Positions 8,512-16,151 of a stretch of 64,000 nucleotides of DNA are shown here, one piece after another. The position numbers and the translations under genes are program-made. The DNA is taken from NCBI GenBank assembly GCA_002438785.1, contig DJQS01000015.1, forward strand, positions 6,092 through 70,091, given 5' to 3'. Each line of letters opens with the position of its first letter. Position 1 is the stretch's first letter. The DNA comes from Caryophanales bacterium UBA6380 (GTDB lineage Bacteria > Bacillota_I > Bacilli_A > RFN20 > CAG-826). Under the pieces are notes generated by a model. That model was not told the origin of the DNA. It ran no database searches and saw only the letters and a list, made by a program, of their open reading frames with translations.

Positions 8512-10311
8512 TTACTTTCCTCCTATTCTGTTTTGAAGGCTATAAATTTCTTTATATATTTCATTATTAGCTAAAAGTTCTTGATGGGAGCCAATACCAT
8601 TTATTTTTCCATCATCCATAACAATAATAAAATCGCAATCTTGCACACTACTAATTCTTTGAGCGATTATTATTTTCGTAGTATTTGGCAAGGTAGTTTT
8701 TAATCCGTTACGGATTAAAGCATCAGTCTTAGTATCGACTGCACTAGTTGAGTCATCCATTATCAAAATTTTTGGTTTCTTTAAAATTGCTCTTGCAATG
8801 CAAATTCTTTGTTTTTGTCCGCCTGAAACGTTAGTTCCACCTTGATAAATAAATGTATTATATTTATCAGGAAAACTTTCTATAAAAGAATCTGCTTGAG
8901 CAATTTTACATGCATCAATTATTTCCTCGTCAGTGGCATTTTTATTACCCCAATGCAAATTATCCTTTATGGTGCCACTAAATAGAATATTTTTTTGTAA
9001 AACCATGGAAACACTTCCTCTTAAAGTTTGAATATCGTAATTCTTAACATTAATGCCGCCAACCAGAACTTCTCCAACAGTGGCATCATAAAACCTTGAT
9101 ATTAAATTAACTAAAGTCGATTTTGAAGATCCTGTTCCGCCAATGATTCCGACACTTTGTCCTTCTTTTATGCTCAAATTAATGTCGCTTAAAGCAAATT
9201 TTTCGGCATCTTCTTTATATTTAAAGCTTACATTTTTAAATAAAATATCCGCAGAACTGACTTTTTTTATAGGATTTTCGACGTTTTTAATTGTTGGCTC
9301 TTCGATTAAAACTTCATAAACACGTCTCATTGAAGCGATGCTCATTGAAATCATTACAAAAACCATTTGTAACATCATTAAACTTGATAATATTTGAGCG
9401 CCATATGTAATTAAACTAGAAATTTGTCCAACAGAAATGTTACCAAATTTGCTAAACAAAATTGCTATCGAGCCAATCGTCAAAATTAAAATCATAGAAA
9501 TATACATTGCTGACATCATCATTGGATTGCTTAAAGCGATAATTCTTTCTGCTTTAACAAAATCAGTAGCAACATTTTCGCTGGTTTTATTAAATTTTGC
9601 TTTTTCGTAGTCTTCTCTAACATAAGTTTTTACAACTCTAATACCACGAACATTTTCTTCTACAGACTCATTTAAGGCATCATATTTTTTAAATACACCG
9701 GTAAAAATTGGCATAACTTTAATAATTATAGTAATAAGAGCAAAAGCTAAAAATGGGACAGTTATTGCATAAATCCAAGACATACCAGGAGATTGAATAA
9801 TTGCCATGACAATACTAAAAATTAGCATTAATGGCGCTCTTAATCCAATACGTGTGCACATCATAAAAGCCATTTGAATATAAAAAGCATCAGTCATTTG
9901 TCTAGTTACTAAACTTGAAACACTAAATTTATCGATGTTGTTGAATGAAAAAGTTGTTATTTTATTAAATTCATCATGTCGAAGATTACATTCAAAACCA
10001 ACTGAAGCTTTAGCTGAAAATTTTCCAGCTATTATTCCTGAAACAAAACTTAATGTGGCTAATATAAGTAAAATAGCAGCATAAATTAAAACAATTTCCA
10101 AATATTGATTTTTTCCGACATTATTTTTTGTCATATCTTGCATAGTGTCTAACAATTTAGACATTACAAAAGGAATTATACATTCTAATAAAGCTTCAAA
10201 ACAGATAAAAAGAATACCTAAAAATGTATCTTTTTTATATTCTCTTACACTTTTAAGTAATGTTTTTACAACATCTTTAAGTTTATATTGTCCTAATTCT
10301 TCTTTTATCAT
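8512..10311 (-). CDS. Heterodimeric multidrug ABC exporter, degenerate-site subunit
   Basis: A 599-residue ABC half-transporter with six membrane segments followed by a nucleotide-binding domain. Walker A is GGTGSSKST, the signature NVSGGQKQ, and Walker B reads LIMDDSTS: the catalytic glutamate is replaced by aspartate. This is the hallmark of the non-catalytic subunit in LmrC/BmrC or TM287-type heterodimers. It follows the MarR gene by one base and precedes the catalytic subunit by two, so all three should be co-transcribed and controlled from the operator at 10756-10769. Confidence 0.88.
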   Translation of the reverse strand: MIKEELGQYKLKDVVKTLLKSVREYKKDTFLGILFICFEALLECIIPFVMSKLLDTMQDMTKNNVGKNQYLEIVLIYAAILLILATLSFVSGIIAGKFSAKASVGFECNLRHDEFNKITTFSFNNIDKFSVSSLVTRQMTDAFYIQMAFMMCTRIGLRAPLMLIFSIVMAIIQSPGMSWIYAITVPFLAFALITIIIKVMPIFTGVFKKYDALNESVEENVRGIRVVKTYVREDYEKAKFNKTSENVATDFVKAERIIALSNPMMMSAMYISMILILTIGSIAILFSKFGNISVGQISSLITYGAQILSSLMMLQMVFVMISMSIASMRRVYEVLIEEPTIKNVENPIKKVSSADILFKNVSFKYKEDAEKFALSDINLSIKEGQSVGIIGGTGSSKSTLVNLISRFYDATVGEVLVGGINVKNYDIQTLRGSVSMVLQKNILFSGTIKDNLHWGNKNATDEEIIDACKIAQADSFIESFPDKYNTFIYQGGTNVSGGQKQRICIARAILKKPKILIMDDSTSAVDTKTDALIRNGLKTTLPNTTKIIIAQRISSVQDCDFIIVMDDGKINGIGSHQELLANNEIYKEIYSLQNRIGGK

Positions 10312-10312
10312 A

Positions 10313-10741
10313 TTAATACTCCTCCATATTATTAATCATTTTTGTAAACATCTTATTAACAATTTTCAACTCATCCTTTGTAAAGTTTTTAGTAATTTTA
10401 TCAAGAACTTTATAATGATTTTCAAGAGCAATTTTACCGCACTCTTTGCCCTTATTAGTCAGTAATATATATTTTTTTCGACAATCAGCCTGATCTTCTA
10501 TTCGACTTATTAAATTATAACTTTCTAATGTTTGTAAAAGTTCACAAACTCCAGATTTTTGATTATTAAAAAATTTCTCAATCACCTTTGGAGTTACTTT
10601 AATACCATTATTTTCATAATTATAAATGATAAATAAAAAACGACTCTGAGCATCTGTTAAATTATTAGCTTTCGCAAGTTCATTTAATGCCCTTTTAATA
10701 TAATTTGATAAAACAAATACTTCTTTAATAAGATCTTCCAT
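10313..10741 (-). CDS. MarR-family transcriptional regulator
   Basis: A 142-residue winged-helix protein. The middle region (VTPKVIEKFFNNQKSGVCELLQTLESYNLISRIEDQADCRKKYILLTNKGKE) has the MarR recognition helix and the DxRxxxxxLT wing pattern, here DCRKKYILLT. It is the first gene of an operon with the two exporter subunits. An inverted repeat (GTTCG-N4-CGAAC) lies between its -10 box and its ATG, so it probably represses itself and the exporter until a ligand binds. The ligand is unknown. Confidence 0.88.
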   Translation of the reverse strand: MEDLIKEVFVLSNYIKRALNELAKANNLTDAQSRFLFIIYNYENNGIKVTPKVIEKFFNNQKSGVCELLQTLESYNLISRIEDQADCRKKYILLTNKGKECGKIALENHYKVLDKITKNFTKDELKIVNKMFTKMINNMEEY

Positions 10742-10755
10742 AATTTAAAATAAAT

Positions 10756-10769
10756 GTTCGGAAACGAAC
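10756..10769. promoter_or_regulatory. Operator for the MarR-type regulator
   Basis: The inverted repeat GTTCG (10756-10760), GAAA, CGAAC (10765-10769) begins 15 bases upstream of the marR ATG, just downstream of the -10 box and across the likely transcription start. This is the usual position for a MarR autorepression site. The assignment rests on position and symmetry. Confidence 0.6.
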
Positions 10770-10775
10770 TAATAT

Positions 10776-10804
10776 AGTTTAGCAAAAAGAAAAAATATTG
10801 TAAA
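10776..10804 (-). promoter_or_regulatory. Promoter of the marR-exporter operon
   Basis: On the minus strand TTTACA (10799-10804) and TAAACT (10776-10781) are 17 bases apart. The -35 box lies inside the hairpin that ends the preceding gene, so the two signals overlap. Confidence 0.6.
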
Positions 10805-10824
10805 CAATAATTACAATATTTTTT
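10790..10824 (-). terminator. AT-rich terminator after the CarD-like gene
   Basis: A perfect 14-base stem AAAAAATATTGTAA/TTACAATATTTTTT (10790-10803 with 10811-10824) and a 7-base loop, ending in a T-run on the minus strand. The stem is weak because almost all pairs are A-T. It is symmetric and could work in both directions. Confidence 0.55.
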
Positions 10825-10835
10825 GAGCAATAAAA

Positions 10836-11315
10836 TTAGTCGTTATTTATAGTTTCTTTTAGTTTATTTTCTATTTCTTCTTTAGGTACATTAAGAACAT
10901 AGCTTAACTCATTAGTTAAGGCATTAGTAGCAGATTTTAATGTTCTTTGTTCAACAACAGATAAAGTTTGCTTATGTTTTGCTTTTTCGTCTTTATGTTT
11001 TTCTAAAGCAACATATAAATAAGCAATATTTTTAATATTTCCACTATAAAGTAAATTAGTAATAAATTCTCTTTGCTTTTTGCTTCCATCAATATGATCA
11101 GGAACTAATGTTTTCATATAATCAAAAAGAGCTGGAATATCTTTTTTTGCGATTGGCTCGCGAAAGAAATTATCTAGTTTTAATAAAGGGCAATAAATTA
11201 TAAGATTAGAATCATCCAAAATTAAAACTTTTGCAAAATCTTGACTATTCATATTAATTGTATCAATTATTTTGCATAGCCCATGCACGTTATGTACTAA
11301 TACTTTTTCAACCAT
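10836..11315 (-). CDS. CarD/CdnL-type transcription regulator
   Basis: A protein of about 159 residues. The N-terminal part (MVEKVLVHNVHGLCKIIDTI) matches the CarD/TRCF RNA polymerase-interacting domain, whose members start like VGDKVVYPMHGVG. The C-terminal helical part (EFITNLLYSGNIKNIAYLYVALEKHKDEK...LSVVEQRTLKSATNALTNELSYVLNVPKEEIENKL) matches the CarD DNA-binding helices. CarD stabilises open promoter complexes. The start is uncertain: ATG codons at 11318 and 11315 fit the family, while the longer frame to 11342 adds residues that fit nothing. A promoter (TTGAAA-N17-TATTAT) ends only about 5 bases before these ATGs and no Shine-Dalgarno is visible, so the mRNA may be leaderless. Confidence 0.8.
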   Translation of the reverse strand: MVEKVLVHNVHGLCKIIDTINMNSQDFAKVLILDDSNLIIYCPLLKLDNFFREPIAKKDIPALFDYMKTLVPDHIDGSKKQREFITNLLYSGNIKNIAYLYVALEKHKDEKAKHKQTLSVVEQRTLKSATNALTNELSYVLNVPKEEIENKLKETINND

Positions 11316-11322
11316 CATATAT

Positions 11323-11351
11323 ATAATACAAAACTTTAACATTTATTTCAA
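11323..11351 (-). promoter_or_regulatory. Promoter of the CarD-like gene, possibly giving a leaderless mRNA
   Basis: On the minus strand TTGAAA (11346-11351) and TATTAT (11323-11328) are 17 bases apart. The -10 box ends 4 bases before the ATG at 11318, so transcription would start at or beside the start codon. Confidence 0.55.
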
Positions 11352-11363
11352 AGATATTTTTTT

Positions 11364-11396
11364 GCTAAACAAAAAAATATCGATTAAATCGATACT
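11364..11396 (-). terminator. Terminator after the LemA operon
   Basis: On the minus strand a 7-base stem TATCGAT/ATCGATA with a 3-base loop is followed by a run of seven T. It lies about 65 bases past the lemA stop. Confidence 0.7.
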
Positions 11397-11455
11397 TTCT
11401 TATATTAATTAAACTAAATTAAAAATAATGATAAAATCAATATTTTGGCACTATA

Positions 11456-12124
11456 TTAGAAAAATGTTCCTCGAGCTTGTTCTTTAATTTCTTTGCTAGC
11501 AGTAAATGGGACTCTAGTTGTATATCCATATTTACTAGCAACCATCATCTTTGCAGGCCATTCTTGAATAGCACTATTCCATTCTAAAACTGTATCATTA
11601 TAAAGTTCTCTAGCTGCAGTTATTTCTTTTTGTAAATAACTATTTTGTCTTAAACATTCCTCGATTTCATCGTGTGCTTTAATATCAGGATATTTTTCTA
11701 AAGCAACATTTACTTGTCCAAATAGTTTATCAATATTTTGGTTAGCTTCATTTCTTAATGAATCAGCATTTGGATTAAGTCCTGTTCTATAAGCGGCAAC
11801 AGATTTTAAAACATCCTTATCTAAATCAATAGCTTTATCTAATAATTTTGCTGCATTTTGTAAAATTACAACCCTTTGTTCCAAATAATTATCAATTTGA
11901 GAAGCATTGTGCTGAATCTTTTGCTGCAATTGTCTTAAGTATGTCCTTGCGTTAATTTTTATGACCAAAAATATAAGACCAGGGATAATACCTAAAACCC
12001 ATAAAAGTACTTCAAAAACTACAGAACCTGCACCAGTTTTTATAGGTATTTGTTTTTGAATAACATTAACATCACGACCTTCTTCAGCAATAGGGCCATT
12101 CATTTCATCTAGTTCATTAGGCAT
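11456..12124 (-). CDS. LemA family protein
   Basis: A 222-residue membrane-anchored protein. One hydrophobic segment (about residues 34-55, VVFEVLLWVLGIIPGLIFLVI) is followed by a long helical region beginning KINARTYLRQLQQKIQHNASQIDNYLEQRVVILQNAAKLLDKAI, the LemA pattern, and a later conserved YN.....WNSAIQEWPAKMMVASKYG segment. The biochemical role of LemA proteins is not settled. It lies 14 bases downstream of a two-pass membrane protein and shares its operon and terminator. The two probably work together in the envelope. Confidence 0.88.
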   Translation of the reverse strand: MPNELDEMNGPIAEEGRDVNVIQKQIPIKTGAGSVVFEVLLWVLGIIPGLIFLVIKINARTYLRQLQQKIQHNASQIDNYLEQRVVILQNAAKLLDKAIDLDKDVLKSVAAYRTGLNPNADSLRNEANQNIDKLFGQVNVALEKYPDIKAHDEIEECLRQNSYLQKEITAARELYNDTVLEWNSAIQEWPAKMMVASKYGYTTRVPFTASKEIKEQARGTFF

Positions 12125-12138
12125 TTCAATCTTCCTCC

Positions 12139-13977
12139 TTATTCAAAATTACTAAATTTTTTGTCAAGATAATCATTTAAATCTATATCATCTTGTTCAT
12201 TATAATTATAATCATTATCTAAATAAAAACCTACAAAATTTTTTGTCCTTGTCATACTATTCTTAAATTTATCAAAATTTTTTAAATCATTTGAACTTGT
12301 AAAAGCAACTTTCTTAAATCTATTACAATTTTGAACGCCAATCATCGAAGTTTTATTAACAGGTTCATATTCAAACCAAGGAACATCTACTAAATATGAG
12401 CGACCATTTCTACACATTACACTTACTGATGTAACTTGAGGTATTTCGTTAAAACTATAAGAATCTACATTAAATAAATCTGTATTATTTACACTATGAT
12501 TGAAACTTACTTTTAAAATTTGTTGAGTATGTGAATCTAAGGGTTTAAATAAATTTAAATCCATGGAATTTACAAAAGATTCTGCCTCATAATCACTAAC
12601 ATGTCGATTATTATTATAATTATATTTTCCACCTTCAGTCATTTGATATAAAGGAATTGATAAAATAGGTGCAAGTTCAAAATATAATGATGAAAATAAC
12701 TCTTTCATATATTGAATAAAATATTTCCTTATGTCATCTAAGGAATAATAAGAAAAATAACTATATGGATTATAAGAAAAAATGTCTCTGCCATGTAAAC
12801 TTGAAATTATATTAATTTTATTTCTTTTAATAAAACAAAAATCATCGCCATAAGGCTCTTTGGCCGTTATAATTTCAACCATATTTTGTTGAGCAAGAGG
12901 AGTAAATAAAAGTCTAAATTGTGTTTCATTATCACGGTCATATGCTCCAAATAAAGCATCAAACTTAGAATTTCCTAAAGCTTGGAAAGTTTTTCCTTCT
13001 TTTGTTGCCTTTTTTGTTAATTTAGAGAGTCTCTTTTCTTCTTTTTTCACTATTTTATTAATATCATCTTCATTGTCTTCTTTCTTTAAACCACTAGGAT
13101 ACCTAGAAAAATTTAGATTTGGAGCCGCTTCATTTCCATAAAATAGATAATCAATTGGAGAATACGATGGAGCTTTTTTAACTAATGTAGCAACTAGCGT
13201 TTCACTTTCAACACGAGTACGCAAATTTCCTTCGCTATCCCTATAAGTTTCAGTCCAGCTTACAACCCTTGTTCCAGTATATGTTTTATCAATCATAGAC
13301 ATATTTAAAATCTTACATCTAATAAATGGATTAGCATTAACGTCACCAGACATAACATCTGTAATCGATTGATCTTTACTAAAACTTTCATTAAATCCAT
13401 ATAATTCCTTAATTAATGATAACTTTTTAGGATCTAGCTCTTCATCTAAATTAAACATGGATGTTGTTGTATTTAAAATCTTAATAAAGTCTTTAAAAGT
13501 AAACAAATTAAATAAAGGTGTTAATTGATTTTTAGCTAAAATTAATAAATTATTAAGGTCATTTTTTAATTTATTTAACTGTACTTCCCCTTCTTTTATT
13601 TGTTTATTTAACTTTTTAAAAATAAAATATAAAGAAAGGATTGTTAATAATATTCCTACCGCAATTAATATAAAAGCAGGTGTTAATTTGTATAAGAAAA
13701 ATAAAAACACACTTAAAACAATGCACGCTACTCCAACAATTGCTAAAAAAATCAAAAAACCTCTTTTAGTTTTAATAGAATTTAATTTTTTTTCATAATC
13801 ATCAATTAATTTTTTTTGCTTTTTAATTAAATTAGTGGTATTTATATTTTCACTTATATCAATTTTGCTTTCTTTAATTAGACTATCAATATATTTATTA
13901 CAATTATCATCAAATTTATCCTTTAAAACATCTTTATAATAATCTATAGGATCATATTTTAAACTATCAACACTCAT
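12139..13977 (-). CDS. Two-pass membrane protein, LemA partner (DUF3137-like)
   Basis: A 612-residue protein. Residues 1-70 are charged and probably coiled coil, two membrane segments lie at about 73-120 (FLIFLAIVGVACIVLSVFLFFL and AFILIAVGILLTILSLYFIF), and a large soluble domain follows. The segment FDALFGAYDRDNETQFRLLFTPLAQQNMVEI with FCFIKRNKINIIS resembles the core of DUF3137 proteins, which read like F.VYSDD.VEARYLLTP..ME; this resemblance is by eye. DUF3137 genes often sit next to lemA, which fits. An AGGAG ribosome-binding site precedes the ATG. No enzymatic motif was found and function is unknown. Confidence 0.75.
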   Translation of the reverse strand: MSVDSLKYDPIDYYKDVLKDKFDDNCNKYIDSLIKESKIDISENINTTNLIKKQKKLIDDYEKKLNSIKTKRGFLIFLAIVGVACIVLSVFLFFLYKLTPAFILIAVGILLTILSLYFIFKKLNKQIKEGEVQLNKLKNDLNNLLILAKNQLTPLFNLFTFKDFIKILNTTTSMFNLDEELDPKKLSLIKELYGFNESFSKDQSITDVMSGDVNANPFIRCKILNMSMIDKTYTGTRVVSWTETYRDSEGNLRTRVESETLVATLVKKAPSYSPIDYLFYGNEAAPNLNFSRYPSGLKKEDNEDDINKIVKKEEKRLSKLTKKATKEGKTFQALGNSKFDALFGAYDRDNETQFRLLFTPLAQQNMVEIITAKEPYGDDFCFIKRNKINIISSLHGRDIFSYNPYSYFSYYSLDDIRKYFIQYMKELFSSLYFELAPILSIPLYQMTEGGKYNYNNNRHVSDYEAESFVNSMDLNLFKPLDSHTQQILKVSFNHSVNNTDLFNVDSYSFNEIPQVTSVSVMCRNGRSYLVDVPWFEYEPVNKTSMIGVQNCNRFKKVAFTSSNDLKNFDKFKNSMTRTKNFVGFYLDNDYNYNEQDDIDLNDYLDKKFSNFE

Positions 13978-14026
13978 AAATTATCTCCTTAGTAATTTTT
14001 AAAAAATATAACTTTTGCATACTTTT

Positions 14027-14347
14027 TTATAATTCTGTATATTTTTTAGCATTTCCTTTACATTTATCAATCGGATATTTCTTTTCATTTTTATCAAGTT
14101 TTTGATTAACAATAGTATCATCGTCAAGATTTAATCTATTAAGAAGATCTTCACAATATATTAAAACATCAGCTAATTCATCCTTAACATTTTCTAGATT
14201 AAAAGAACTTTCATCCCATTGAAAGCATTCAAGAAGTTCACAAGCTTCAATAGCTATAGATTTGGCTAAGTTTGAAGGTGTATGAAATTTTTCCCAATCT
14301 CTTTCTTTATTAATTTTTTTAATTCTAAGTTTAGTTTCGTTTTTCAT
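14027..14347 (-). CDS. MazG-like nucleotide pyrophosphohydrolase (dCTPase/RS21-C6 type)
   Basis: A 106-residue all-helical enzyme of the MazG superfamily that likely hydrolyses non-canonical or excess (d)NTPs to monophosphates. The start ERDWEKFHTPSNLAKSIAIEACELLECFQW and the motif VKDELADVLIYCEDL contain the paired acidic residues (ExxE and ExxD) that bind magnesium, and KNEKKYPIDKCKGNAKKY closes the domain as in DCTPP1 and its bacterial relatives. It lies 49 bases before the membrane protein gene of the LemA pair and may be co-transcribed. The exact nucleotide substrate cannot be told from sequence. Confidence 0.88.
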   Translation of the reverse strand: MKNETKLRIKKINKERDWEKFHTPSNLAKSIAIEACELLECFQWDESSFNLENVKDELADVLIYCEDLLNRLNLDDDTIVNQKLDKNEKKYPIDKCKGNAKKYTEL

Positions 14348-14477
14348 TTTTGTTTTTATATCTTAGATAATCAATATAAATCTAATTAATCAATGCTCCT
14401 AATATATAACTACACTAATTTTATTATAAAATCATATAAATTTATATAAAATTATTATCAAAATTAAAAGTCATTTA

Positions 14478-15851
14478 TTAATCATTTAATGGCTTTAATA
14501 TCTTAGGTAATATAACTAAATAGCAACTCGTTGTAATAATTGCGCTACATACATCCGCAATAGGTTCTGCTAAAAAACATCCTTCGACATTTTTATTCAT
14601 AATAAATGGAATTAAATATAAACACGGGATGAAAATAACTAATTTTCTTGCTAATGAAAGCCAAATAGAATAGCGTGCTTGGCCTAATCCCGTTAGCCCA
14701 TCAACAAATATATATTGAAATGATAAAGGAATTATTCCAATCATATAATAAATAATATATTTATAACTTGCATTTACTATTTCCATATTAATATTATTTT
14801 TACCTATCCCAATAAACATAATTGCAAATGGTTTCGCAAGTAAAAAAGATAAGCAAAAACAAATAGAAGTAAAAATAATCGCAAAAATAATTAATTGTTT
14901 TTCTGCTTTAATTATTAATTTTTTATTTCTCGCACCATAATTATACCCTAGAATTGGTTGAGTACCGCTACTTATGCCTAATAAAGGACCAGTAATTAAA
15001 GTTTCAAAAGCTTGAACTATTGTCGCAACTTCAATATAGAAGTCACCCTTTTCTTTACCATAAAGTTTTAAAGAATTATTTAATAGAATTAAAATCAGCG
15101 AATCAGTCGCTAAAATTATAAAAGGTGAAAAACCAAGTTTGAGTATTTTTCCCATTAGTTTTACATCATAATTTCCAAAACTTAATTTAATACTCGATTT
15201 TTTAATTAATAAGAATAAAACAAATCCAAAAGAAACACCTTGAGAAATAACTGTCGCTAAAGCAGCACCAATAGTATCAAGTTTTATCGCATACATAAAT
15301 ATAGGATCTAAAATTACATTCAATATACAACCGATTATAGTTGTCATCATTGCCTTAATTGATTCTCCTTGAGCAATGAGATACTGATTTAATCCTAAAG
15401 TCAAAATCGAAAAATAAGTTCCAATTAAATAAACATATAAATAATTACGAGCATATATATAGGTTTTTTCACTTGCACCAAAAAAATAAAGTAAAGGTTT
15501 GCCAAAAGAATAGAAAAAAATGATTAACAAAGTAGAAATTCCTAATAACATAATTAAAGCATTTGCTAATATTCTTTTAGCTTCGTCATATTTTTTAGCT
15601 CCAAGAGCCATTGAAAACATTGGCGCACCACCAAGTCCAATCCAGAATCCAAATGAAGTAATAAGTGTCGTTATGGGAGCACAAACTCCTACACCAATTA
15701 AAGCTATCTCACCAACATTATCAATATTTCCAACATAAATCCTATCGATGATATTATATAAAACGCTAATTAGTTGAGCAATCATCGAAGGAATAGCTAA
15801 CTTCAATATAGTCTTAAATGTGCTCTCATTACCTAAATAGCTACTTGTCAT
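14478..15851 (-). CDS. MATE family efflux transporter
   Basis: A 457-residue integral membrane protein with about 12 hydrophobic segments in two related halves. The opening LKLAIPSMIAQLISVLYNIIDRIYVGNI and the loop GLGGAPMFSMALGAKKYDEAKRILANAL are classic for MATE antiporters of the DinF/NorM type, with the matching second-half motif GISSGTQPILGYNYGARNKKLI. It probably exports cationic drugs or metabolites in exchange for sodium or protons. It has its own promoter (15862-15889), which leaves only a few leader bases. It lies downstream of the tRNA-Arg terminator. Confidence 0.92.
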   Translation of the reverse strand: MTSSYLGNESTFKTILKLAIPSMIAQLISVLYNIIDRIYVGNIDNVGEIALIGVGVCAPITTLITSFGFWIGLGGAPMFSMALGAKKYDEAKRILANALIMLLGISTLLIIFFYSFGKPLLYFFGASEKTYIYARNYLYVYLIGTYFSILTLGLNQYLIAQGESIKAMMTTIIGCILNVILDPIFMYAIKLDTIGAALATVISQGVSFGFVLFLLIKKSSIKLSFGNYDVKLMGKILKLGFSPFIILATDSLILILLNNSLKLYGKEKGDFYIEVATIVQAFETLITGPLLGISSGTQPILGYNYGARNKKLIIKAEKQLIIFAIIFTSICFCLSFLLAKPFAIMFIGIGKNNINMEIVNASYKYIIYYMIGIIPLSFQYIFVDGLTGLGQARYSIWLSLARKLVIFIPCLYLIPFIMNKNVEGCFLAEPIADVCSAIITTSCYLVILPKILKPLND

Positions 15852-15861
15852 AACTCTTTAT

Positions 15862-15889
15862 ATCATACACTTTTGTTTTTTAATGTAAA
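15862..15889 (-). promoter_or_regulatory. Promoter of the MATE gene
   Basis: On the minus strand TTTACA (15884-15889) and TATGAT (15862-15867) are 16 bases apart. The -10 box ends 10 bases before the ATG, so the 5' leader would be only about 3-5 bases and carries no full Shine-Dalgarno. Confidence 0.5.
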
Positions 15890-15903
15890 TAAGGATGTAA
15901 TTA

Positions 15904-15938
15904 TTTTTAAAAATCTCAACACTTAAGTGTTGAGATTT
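15904..15938 (-). terminator. Terminator of tRNA-Arg
   Basis: A 14-base perfect inverted repeat AAATCTCAACACTT (15911-15924) with AAGTGTTGAGATTT (15925-15938), followed on the minus strand by TTTTTAAAAAT. It starts 11 bases after the tRNA 3' end. Confidence 0.85.
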
Positions 15939-15948
15939 AATAAACAAT

Positions 15949-16025
15949 TGGCCTGCCTGATTGGAGTCGAACCAACGGCATTCCGCTTAGGAGGCGGACC
16001 CTCTATCCAACTGAGGTACAGGCAG
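15949..16025 (-). tRNA. tRNA-Arg (anticodon CCT)
   Basis: A complete 77-base cloverleaf on the minus strand. The acceptor pairs CTGCCTG with CAGGCAG, then discriminator G and an encoded CCA. The D stem is CCTC/GAGG, the anticodon stem TCCGC/GCGGA with loop CTCCTAA, the variable region about 5 bases, and the T arm GTTGG-TTCGACT-CCAAT. Anticodon CCT reads AGG. It stands alone between polC and the MATE gene with its own terminator. Confidence 0.97.
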
Positions 16026-16043
16026 AAAGACTTTTGATGTCTT

Positions 16044-16072
16044 AATTATTTTAGCAAAATATATAAATATTC
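16044..16072 (-). promoter_or_regulatory. Possible promoter of tRNA-Arg
   Basis: On the minus strand TGGAGA, 17 bases, then TAAAAT lie about 20-45 bases upstream of the tRNA. The -35 match is only four of six, so this is tentative. No convincing polC terminator is visible between 16073 and 16151. Confidence 0.35.
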
Positions 16073-16151
16073 TCCATAAAATCTAAAAAGTTGATTACTT
16101 CTTTAAAAAAGGCTATAAAAGTTAAAAAACTATGCAGAACTTAATCTTTTT

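Noticed and set aside
10145..10465. 106-codon plus-strand frame across the exporter/marR junction
   Set aside because: It is antisense to two well-supported genes, has no ribosome-binding site, and its residues only mirror AT-rich complementary codons.
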